Of a DNA stretch of 64,000 nucleotides, positions 58,266-64,000 are shown one piece after another. The stretch comes from Fen-999 sp041480065 (GTDB taxonomy: Bacteria; Pseudomonadota; Gammaproteobacteria; Burkholderiales; Rhodocyclaceae). Made by a program: the position numbers and the translations under genes. The stretch lies in assembly GCA_041480065.1 (NCBI GenBank), contig JBGOZF010000017.1:7197-71196 (forward strand), given 5' to 3'. Each line of letters begins with the position of its first letter. Position 1 is the first letter of the stretch. Below the pieces are notes generated by a model. The model did no database searches, was not told the DNA's origin, and worked only from the letters and a program-made list of their open reading frames with translations.

Positions 58266-59084
58266 ATGCAAGACGTGCAAAAGATCATCGAACAGGCCTG
58301 GGAAGACCGCGCTAACCTCAATCCGGGCTCGTCGCCCGCCCGCGTCGGCGAAGCCGTCGATCATGTCCTTCACGAGCTCGACACCGGCCGCCTGCGCGTC
58401 GCCGAGAAGATCAACGGCGAATGGATCACAAACCAATGGATCAAGAAGGCGGTGCTGATCTCCTTCCGCCTTGAGGATAACAAGGTGCTCGATGGCGGCG
58501 TGCTGCGCTATTACGACAAGGTGCCGACCAAGTTCAGCCAATACGACGACCACCAGTTCCGCCAGGGCGGGTTCCGCGTCGTGCCGGGCGCCGTCGTGCG
58601 CCGCGGCTGCTTCATCGGCAAGAACACCGTGCTGATGCCGAGCTTCGTGAACATCGGCGCCTATATCGACGAGGGCACGATGGTCGACACCTGGGCCACC
58701 GTCGGTTCCTGCTCGCAGATCGGCAAGAACGTGCATCTTTCCGGCGGCGTCGGTATCGGCGGCGTGCTGGAACCCATCCAGGCGAACCCGACCGTCGTCG
58801 GCGACAACTGCTTCATCGGCGCCCGCTCCGAAATCGTTGAAGGCGTTGTCGTCGAGGACAACTGCGTGATTTCGATGGGCGTCTTCATCAGCCAGAGCAC
58901 CCGTATCTACGACCGCGCGACCGGCGAGATCACCTACGGCCGCGTGCCTTCCGGCTCAGTGGTAGTGAACGGCAGCCTGCCCTCGGCCGACGGTCGTTAC
59001 AGTCTCTACTGCGCCATCATCGTCAAGAAGGTGGACGCCCAGACGAGGTCCAAGACTTCGATCAACGAACTGCTGCGCGACTGA
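58266..59084 (+). CDS. dapD: Tetrahydrodipicolinate N-succinyltransferase
   Basis: Succinylates tetrahydrodipicolinate using succinyl-CoA, upstream of DapC. The 272-residue trimer has an N-terminal helical domain and a hexapeptide-repeat beta helix (FIGKNTVLMPSFVNIGAYID, VGSCSQIGKNVHLSGGVGIG). The ATG at 58266 follows AAGGACTGGAAC. It is 33 bases before pilU. Confidence 0.98.
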   Translation: MQDVQKIIEQAWEDRANLNPGSSPARVGEAVDHVLHELDTGRLRVAEKINGEWITNQWIKKAVLISFRLEDNKVLDGGVLRYYDKVPTKFSQYDDHQFRQGGFRVVPGAVVRRGCFIGKNTVLMPSFVNIGAYIDEGTMVDTWATVGSCSQIGKNVHLSGGVGIGGVLEPIQANPTVVGDNCFIGARSEIVEGVVVEDNCVISMGVFISQSTRIYDRATGEITYGRVPSGSVVVNGSLPSADGRYSLYCAIIVKKVDAQTRSKTSINELLRD

Positions 59085-59117
59085 TCCTTCGTCAGACCGC
59101 CGCGGAAGGGGAATGCC

Positions 59118-60290
59118 ATGATCTTCGACAAACTGTTCCAACTGATGGCGGAGAAGAACGCCTCCGACATCTTCGTGTCGGCCGGAGCGCCGATCAGCAT
59201 CAAGATTCATGGCAACACCATCCCCATCAACCAGCAGGTGATGGATCCGGCCACCATCCAGAAGATGGCCTACGAGATGTTGTCGCCGGAACAGATCCAG
59301 ACCTTCGAGACAAAGCGGGAGCTCAACCTGTCGATCGGCATCGCCAACATCGGCAATTTCCGTATCAACATGTTCTGGCAGCGGAACACCATCGCCGTGG
59401 TAGTCCGCTACATCACCAGCGACATCCCGAAGATCGAGGACCTGGCCCTGCCGCCGGTGCTCTCGGACATCATCATGGAGAAGCGCGGCTTGGTGCTGGT
59501 GGTCGGCGCAACCGGTTCCGGCAAGTCGACCACCATCGCGGCGATGCTCGACTACCGCAACGCCAACAAGTCCGGCCATATCCTCACCGTCGAAGATCCG
59601 ATCGAGTTTCTTTTCAAGCACAAGAAGTCGCTCGTCAATCAGCGCGAAGTCGGCCTTGACACCCAGTCCTGGGGTGAGGCGCTGAAGAACGCCATGCGTC
59701 AGGCGCCGGACTGCATCCTGATCGGCGAAATTCGCGACAAGGAGACCATGAGCGCGGCCATCGCCTATGCCCAGACAGGCCATCTTTGCCTCGCCACCCT
59801 GCACGCCAACAACGCCTATCACGCGATGAACCGGATCATCAACTTCTTCCCGTTGGAGAACCGGACTTCGCTCTATCTCGACCTTTCGGCGACGCTGAAG
59901 ACCATCATTTCCCAGCGCCTGACGCGCAAGCCGGACGGCAAGCTGACGCCCACGGTCGAGATCCTGCTCAATACCCGCCATATCGCGGAACTGATCGAAC
60001 GCGGCGAACTCAACGGCATCAAGGAAGCGATGGAGCAAAGCCTCGCGCCGGGATCGCAGACCTTCGAGCAGGACCTGTACAAGCTGTACCGGGAAGGCAT
60101 CATCACTCTGGACGAGGCGCTCGCCAACGCCGATTCGCCGACCAACCTGTCGTGGCTGATCAACAACTCCGAGATCAAGGCACCCGCCCAGAAGACCGTC
60201 AAGGTGCCCTTCGTCACGGCCGCCGCCGCACCGGAGCAAACAGCGAGCGGCGCTTCGTTCGCCGAGTTCACGCTGAACATGGATTCCTGA
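59118..60290 (+). CDS. pilU: Type IV pilus retraction ATPase, PilT/PilU family
   Basis: A 390-residue hexameric secretion-type ATPase for pilus retraction. It has Walker A GATGSGKST (130-138), Asp box DPIEFLFKHKKS, Walker B LIGEIRDKETM and His box ATLHANNA. It resembles PilU in its N-terminus (MIFDKLFQLMAEKNASDIFV) and long C-terminus, but PilT cannot be excluded by eye. It sits inside the dap gene run, 33 bases after dapD and overlapping dapE by 1 base, with no other pilus gene in view. Confidence 0.93.
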   Translation: MIFDKLFQLMAEKNASDIFVSAGAPISIKIHGNTIPINQQVMDPATIQKMAYEMLSPEQIQTFETKRELNLSIGIANIGNFRINMFWQRNTIAVVVRYITSDIPKIEDLALPPVLSDIIMEKRGLVLVVGATGSGKSTTIAAMLDYRNANKSGHILTVEDPIEFLFKHKKSLVNQREVGLDTQSWGEALKNAMRQAPDCILIGEIRDKETMSAAIAYAQTGHLCLATLHANNAYHAMNRIINFFPLENRTSLYLDLSATLKTIISQRLTRKPDGKLTPTVEILLNTRHIAELIERGELNGIKEAMEQSLAPGSQTFEQDLYKLYREGIITLDEALANADSPTNLSWLINNSEIKAPAQKTVKVPFVTAAAAPEQTASGASFAEFTLNMDS

Positions 60291-61426
60291 TGGCGGATAC
60301 GCGAGTTCTGGAACTCGCCCGGAAACTGATTGATCGCTCTTCCGTCACGCCGGCCGACGCCGGCTGCCTGGACCTGATCGCCGACCGCCTGGTACCGTTG
60401 GGTTTCGATTGCCGGCGCCTGGACACTGGCGGCGTTGCGAATCTGTGGGCTCGCCGCGGCGCCGCGCGCCCCCTGCTTTGCCTCGCCGGCCACACCGACG
60501 TGGTGCCTCCCGGTCCAATCGATCGTTGGGCTTCCGATCCGTTTGTCGCGACCGAGCGTGACGGGAAGCTCTACGGCCGCGGCGCGGCCGACATGAAGTC
60601 CTCGCTCGCAGCCTTCATCGTCGCCGTGGAGGACTTCGTCGCTGCCCATCCGGATCACAAGGGCTCCATCGCTCTGCTGCTCACATCGGACGAGGAAGGC
60701 GATGCCATCGACGGTACGGTGCGCGTCGTCGAACACTTGCAGTCGAAAGGTGAGACCATCGATTACTGCATCATCGGCGAACCAACATCGGTCGAGCACC
60801 TCGGCGACACGATCAAGAACGGTCGCCGCGGCTCGCTCTCGGCAAGACTGCTGGTACAAGGCCTCCAGGGCCATGTCGCCTACCCCGAGAAGGTGCGCAA
60901 CCCGATTCATCTCGCCGCGCCCGCGTTGGCGGAATTGGCTGCCACCCAGTGGGACGAAGGCAATGCATATTTTCCGCCGACGAGTTTCCAGATCTCGAAC
61001 ATCCACGCCGGCACCGGTGCCGCCAACGTCGTACCCGGCACGCTGGAAGTGCTGTTCAACTTCCGTTTCTCGACTGCCAGCACCGTTGAAAGCCTGCAGA
61101 GCCGCGTGCATGCCTTGCTCGACCGTCACGGCCTGCAATACGAGATTCACTGGATGCTTGGCGGCAAGCCTTTCCAGACGGCGCGCGGCAAGCTGGTCGA
61201 AGTGCTGTCCGATTCAGTGCGCGCCGTGACAGGCGCGACCCCGGCGCTTTCGACTTCCGGCGGCACCTCCGATGGCCGCTTCATCTGCGAAATCTGTCCC
61301 GAAGTGGTGGAGCTCGGGCCGGTCAATGCCAGCATCCATAAAGCAGACGAGCACGTCGCGATTGCCGACCTCGTGCCACTGACCAACATCTACCGCGAGG
61401 CGCTCGTGCGCCTGCTTGGAAATTGA
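60290..61426 (+). CDS. dapE: Succinyl-diaminopimelate desuccinylase
   Basis: Zinc hydrolase releasing LL-diaminopimelate from its N-succinyl form. The 378 residues show M20 family motifs: CLAGHTDVVPPGP (metal His), GRGAADMKSSLAAFI, LLTSDEEGDA (catalytic Glu) and CIIGEPTSVEHLGD, with TSGGTSDGRF near the C-terminus. The start is the ATG at 60290, sharing a base with the pilU stop (TGATG). It ends by overlapping prmB. Confidence 0.97.
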   Translation: MADTRVLELARKLIDRSSVTPADAGCLDLIADRLVPLGFDCRRLDTGGVANLWARRGAARPLLCLAGHTDVVPPGPIDRWASDPFVATERDGKLYGRGAADMKSSLAAFIVAVEDFVAAHPDHKGSIALLLTSDEEGDAIDGTVRVVEHLQSKGETIDYCIIGEPTSVEHLGDTIKNGRRGSLSARLLVQGLQGHVAYPEKVRNPIHLAAPALAELAATQWDEGNAYFPPTSFQISNIHAGTGAANVVPGTLEVLFNFRFSTASTVESLQSRVHALLDRHGLQYEIHWMLGGKPFQTARGKLVEVLSDSVRAVTGATPALSTSGGTSDGRFICEICPEVVELGPVNASIHKADEHVAIADLVPLTNIYREALVRLLGN

Positions 61427-62337
61427 ACCACCTCATCGACGAATTCCGGACTCTGCGCGACTGGCTGCGCTGGGCGGTAAGCCGCTTCACCGAAGCGGAG
61501 CTGTTTTTCGGCCACGGTACCGACAATGCCTTCGACGAGGCTGCCTACCTGATCCTGCACGCCCTGCACCTGCCGCCAGACCGCCTGGATCCGTTTCTCG
61601 ATGCCCATTTGACCCGTCCGGAGCGGCTTGCAGTGCTCAACATCATCGAGCAACGCATCGTCCGTCGCGTGCCGGCGGCGTATCTCACTCACGAGGCTTG
61701 GCTGGGCGATTTCCGTTTCTATGTCGACGAACGGGTGATCGTGCCGCGCTCCTACTTCGCGGAATTGCTGGCTGACGGCCTCGCGCCATGGGTAACACAT
61801 CCGGACAGGGTTCACGACGCGCTCGACCTTTGCACCGGCTCGGGTTGCCTGGCGATTCTGATGGCCCATGCTTTTCCGCATGCGACGATCGACGCCGCCG
61901 ACATCTCGGCGGATGCTCTGGCGGTGGCTCGCCGCAACGTCGACAACTACCAGCTTGGCGATCGTGTTCGTCTGGTCAAGTCCGACCTTCTGGCGGGCCT
62001 GGAGGGTTGCCGTTACGACCTGATCATCTGCAACCCACCCTACGTCACCGCCGACGCAATGACTGCATTGCCGGCCGAGTACCGCCACGAACCGGCATTA
62101 GCCCTCGGCGCCGGCGACGACGGGCTCGACGTCGTGCGCCGCCTGCTGGCCACTGCTGCCGCAAACCTCAAACCGGAAGGCCTGCTGCTGGTAGAGGTCG
62201 GCCACAACCGCCACCTGGCCGACGCGGCATTCCCTGATCTGTCGTTCAACTGGATCGACGCTCCGAGCGGCGAAGGCAAGGTCTTCCTGATTTCCCGCGC
62301 CGATCTCGCCGGTCAGCCGGAGGGTACGGGGCACTGA
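61423..62337 (+). CDS. prmB: 50S ribosomal protein L3 N5-glutamine methyltransferase
   Basis: SAM-dependent methylation of a Gln in ribosomal protein L3. The 304 residues carry the SAM motif DLCTGSGCLAILMAHAFP and the N5-Gln signature LIICNPPYVTADAM, plus PrmB-type N-terminus (LRDWLRWAVSRFTEAELFF). The start is TTG at 61423, overlapping the dapE stop. PrmC would be the alternative paralogue but length and N-terminus favour PrmB. Confidence 0.95.
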   Translation: MNHLIDEFRTLRDWLRWAVSRFTEAELFFGHGTDNAFDEAAYLILHALHLPPDRLDPFLDAHLTRPERLAVLNIIEQRIVRRVPAAYLTHEAWLGDFRFYVDERVIVPRSYFAELLADGLAPWVTHPDRVHDALDLCTGSGCLAILMAHAFPHATIDAADISADALAVARRNVDNYQLGDRVRLVKSDLLAGLEGCRYDLIICNPPYVTADAMTALPAEYRHEPALALGAGDDGLDVVRRLLATAAANLKPEGLLLVEVGHNRHLADAAFPDLSFNWIDAPSGEGKVFLISRADLAGQPEGTGH

Positions 62338-62360
62338 GTGCAAGCTCCAAACCTGTCATC

Positions 62361-62386
62361 AAGGCCCTTACTGGGCCTCGTTCTTC
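62361..62386. terminator. Hairpin between prmB and the tRNA cluster
   Basis: AGGCCC (62362-62367) and GGGCCT (62373-62378) form a 6-bp stem; CGTTCTTC follows on the plus strand. Could serve prmB and the opposing tRNA transcript, but T-runs are poor. Confidence 0.4.
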
Positions 62387-62412
62387 AGCGACTACAGAGA
62401 TTAGAAGAGAAG

Positions 62413-62489
62413 TGGGGTGGCTGATGGGACTCGAACCCACGACGACCGGAATCACAATCCGGGACTCTACCAACTGAGCTACAGCCACC
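62413..62489 (-). tRNA. tRNA-His (GTG)
   Basis: Cloverleaf with acceptor GTGGCTG / CAGCCAC, anticodon loop TTGTGAT (anticodon GTG), T-arm GGTTCGAGTCC and encoded CCA. The extra G at 62489 faces C73, the tRNA-His identity feature. Confidence 0.95.
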
Positions 62490-62508
62490 ACCGAAAAAAC
62501 AATCATTC

Positions 62509-62585
62509 TGGCCCGCCCGGCGAGACTCGAACTCACAACCCCCGGCTTAGAAGGCCGGTGCTCTATCCGGTTGAGCTACGGGCGG
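62509..62585 (-). tRNA. tRNA-Arg (TCT)
   Basis: Acceptor CCGCCCG / CGGGCGG fully paired, anticodon stem CCGGC / GCCGG with loop CTTCTAA (anticodon TCT), and encoded CCA. The first pair is C1-G72, less usual than G1-C72. Confidence 0.95.
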
Positions 62586-62615
62586 TCTGCCGAGCAAGCA
62601 TCGGGGTAAAAGCTT

Positions 62616-62692
62616 TGGTCGGGGTGGAGGGATTCGAACCCCCGACATCTTGCTCCCAAAGCAAGCGCGCTACCGGGCTGCGCTACACCCCG
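62616..62692 (-). tRNA. tRNA-Pro (TGG)
   Basis: Acceptor CGGGGTG / CACCCCG, anticodon stem CTTGC / GCAAG with loop TTTGGGA (anticodon TGG), A73 and encoded CCA. First gene of the Pro-Arg-His cluster. Confidence 0.96.
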
Positions 62693-62702
62693 AGAGGCGC
62701 GA

Positions 62703-62731
62703 ATTCTACCTATCGACGACTTGCGGGTCAA
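62703..62731 (-). promoter_or_regulatory. Promoter of the tRNA cluster
   Basis: Minus strand: -35 TTGACC (62726-62731), 17-base spacer, -10 TAGAAT (62703-62708), immediately upstream of tRNA-Pro. Near-consensus spacing and sequence. Confidence 0.75.
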
Positions 62732-62766
62732 TCGAATGTATTATGGTGGGCACACCGAGATTCAAC

Positions 62767-62795
62767 TTGCAGCGAGCGAAGCTTTCCTTTATAAA
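62767..62795 (+). promoter_or_regulatory. Promoter of dksA
   Basis: -35 TTGCAG (62767-62772), 17-base spacer, -10 TATAAA (62790-62795), giving a leader of about 28 bases before dksA. Confidence 0.55.
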
Positions 62796-62829
62796 GCATC
62801 CTTTTCCGTCACCGGAACGAACCAACAGC

Positions 62830-63255
62830 ATGGCCGAAGATATTCTGCACAAGCAATTCCCGCCCTACGTCGCCAAGAAGGGTGAGGAATACATGAACAA
62901 GAAGCAACTCGCTCATTTCCGCGGCATTCTTGAATCGCTGAAAGCGGAACTGATGAACGATATTGAGCGCACCGTGCAGACGATGCAGGACGAGGCGACC
63001 GTCTTCGCCGATCCCAACGACCGCGCAAGCCAGGAATCCGATATCGCGCTCGAACTGCGCAACCGCGACCGCGAACGGAAGCTGATCAAGAAGATCGAGG
63101 AATCCATCGCTCTCATCGACGCCGGCGACTACGGCTACTGCGAAAGCTGCGGCGTCGAGATCGGTCTGAAGCGCCTGGAAGCGCGCCCCACGGCGACCCT
63201 CTGCATCGACTGCAAGGAACTGGAAGAAAGGCGAGAGAAACAAATCGCGAAGTAG
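62830..63255 (+). CDS. dksA: RNA polymerase-binding transcription factor DksA
   Basis: Binds the RNA polymerase secondary channel and acts with ppGpp in the stringent response. From the ATG at 62830 it has 141 residues. The coiled-coil tip has DPNDRA (Asp61, Asp64, Ala66), and the zinc finger has Cys104, Cys107, Cys125 and Cys128 (CESCGVEIG, CIDCK). A Met at residue 22 has a better ribosome site (GAGGAATAC) but would remove the conserved YVAKKGEEYM segment shared with E. coli DksA. Confidence 0.96.
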   Translation: MAEDILHKQFPPYVAKKGEEYMNKKQLAHFRGILESLKAELMNDIERTVQTMQDEATVFADPNDRASQESDIALELRNRDRERKLIKKIEESIALIDAGDYGYCESCGVEIGLKRLEARPTATLCIDCKELEERREKQIAK

Positions 63256-63272
63256 CCTGCGCAAATCGCAAG

Positions 63273-63308
63273 CAACAAAAAAGGACGCCGAGGCGTCCTT
63301 TTTTGTTG
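63273..63308. terminator. Bidirectional terminator between dksA and pnp
   Basis: GGACGCC and GGCGTCC form a tight stem extended by A-run/T-run pairs on both sides (CAACAAAAAA and TTTTTTGTTG). It works in both directions for the convergent genes. Confidence 0.92.
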
Positions 63309-63323
63309 TCCTGAAGATTCCGA

Positions 63324-64000
63324 TTACTCGGCAGCCGGCGGAGCTTCCTCGGCCAGCAGCGCCTTCATCGACAGGCGGATACGGCCCTTGTCATCGGTCT
63401 CGATGACCTTGACCTTGACGACCTGGCCTTCCTTCAGATAATCGCTGACCGCATTGACGCGCTCGTTGGCGATCTGGGAGATGTGCAGCAGGCCGTCCTT
63501 GCCGGGCAGCACCTGAACGATGGCGCCGAAATCGAGCAGCCGCAGCACGGGGCCTTCATAGACCTTGCCCACTTCGACCTCGGCCGTGATGTCCTCGATG
63601 CGCCTCTTCGCGACTTGGGCCGCATCGGCGTTCACCGACGAAATGGTCACAGTACCGTCGTCTTCGATATCGATGACGCAGCCGGTCTCCTCGGTCAGCC
63701 CGCGAATCACGGCGCCACCCTTGCCGATAACGTCGCGGATCTTCTCCGGGTTGATCTTGATCGTGATCATGCGCGGCGCGTAGGTCGACACTTCCTGACG
63801 ATGGCCGGACATCGAGTCCTTCATGATGCCGAGGATATGCAGACGGGCTTCCTTGGCCTGTGCCAGGGCGACCTGCATGATTTCCTTGGTGATGCCCTGG
63901 ATCTTGATGTCCATCTGCAGCGCAGTGACGCCGTTATCGGAACCGGCAACCTTGAAGTCCATATCGCCCAGGTGGTCCTCGTCACCAAGGATATCGGTCA
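63324..64000 (-). CDS. pnp: Polyribonucleotide nucleotidyltransferase, C-terminal part (runs off the right edge)
   Basis: Phosphorolytic 3'-5' exoribonuclease of the RNA degradosome. The frame stays open to the window edge; the visible about 225 residues begin at ILGDEDHLGDMDFKVAGSD (end of the second RNase PH domain). Then come the KH domain (RDVIGKGGAVIRGLTEETG) and the S1 domain (KVYEGPVLRLLDFGAIVQVL to GRIRLSMKALL), ending in a short acidic tail. Start and first RNase PH domain lie outside the window. Confidence 0.97.
   Translation of the reverse strand, partial: TDILGDEDHLGDMDFKVAGSDNGVTALQMDIKIQGITKEIMQVALAQAKEARLHILGIMKDSMSGHRQEVSTYAPRMITIKINPEKIRDVIGKGGAVIRGLTEETGCVIDIEDDGTVTISSVNADAAQVAKRRIEDITAEVEVGKVYEGPVLRLLDFGAIVQVLPGKDGLLHISQIANERVNAVSDYLKEGQVVKVKVIETDDKGRIRLSMKALLAEEAPPAAE

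Overview
The window reads as chromosomal DNA of a betaproteobacterium, most likely of the Rhodocyclales or a close relative. The basis is inference from gene order: the run rpsB-tsf-pyrH-frr-uppS-cdsA-dxr-rseP-bamA-skp-lpxD-fabZ-lpxA-lpxB-rnhB, smc-zipA-ligA, short-type QueF, DapC/DapD/DapE with PrmB, and a PEP-CTERM protein. The DNA is GC-rich almost throughout. It is visibly less so between about 5.6 and 15 kb, most clearly at the toxin tip and its immunity gene. Coding density is very high and no gene-free stretch exceeds 300 bases; the longest are 14693-14942, 37889-38123 and 5593-5784, each described below.

Layout. 1-3.7 kb: truncated lysR-type regulator, then guaA and guaB (GMP synthesis from IMP), with a strong hairpin between guaB and guaA. 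3.8-5.6 kb: small DUF4124 protein, rnfH, ratA and smpB. 5.6-15.3 kb: an accessory island holding (read leftward) a PEP-CTERM protein with a cohesin-like domain, a giant secreted Rhs/YD-repeat toxin with an N-terminal dockerin-like pair, and a SMI1/KNR4-type immunity gene. Intact smpB flanks it on one side and a frameshifted 3' smpB copy on the other. 15.3-20.9 kb: SPFH/NfeD membrane pair, ppsA and its divergent regulator ppsR, then a periplasmic binding protein and a TonB-dependent receptor.

23-38 kb: a leftward superoperon for translation factors, undecaprenyl phosphate, phospholipid, isoprenoid, outer-membrane assembly and lipid A synthesis, mostly with 4-base start/stop overlaps; map and glnD diverge from it. 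41.6-48.9 kb: def, a methylthio-nucleoside phosphorylase, typA, a cyclic-nucleotide-binding patatin, a BamE-like lipoprotein, hpt and galU. 48.9-57 kb: ligA, zipA, smc, queF and an EamA transporter. 57-62.3 kb: dapC, dapD, pilU, dapE and prmB. 62.4-64 kb: tRNA-Pro/Arg/His cluster, dksA and the 3' part of pnp.

The most interesting region is 5.8-14.9 kb. A likely sigma-54 promoter with upstream palindromes precedes a PEP-CTERM cohesin-like protein. Next comes a Sec-exported Rhs toxin whose mature N-terminus is a calcium-loop (dockerin-like) pair and whose tip resembles NucA/NucB DNases, followed by a translationally coupled immunity gene. The inferred model is a surface-docked contact toxin: the sorted cohesin protein acts as receptacle, the dockerin plugs the toxin into it, and the immunity protein protects the producer. 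That model is inference and no experimental support is visible here.
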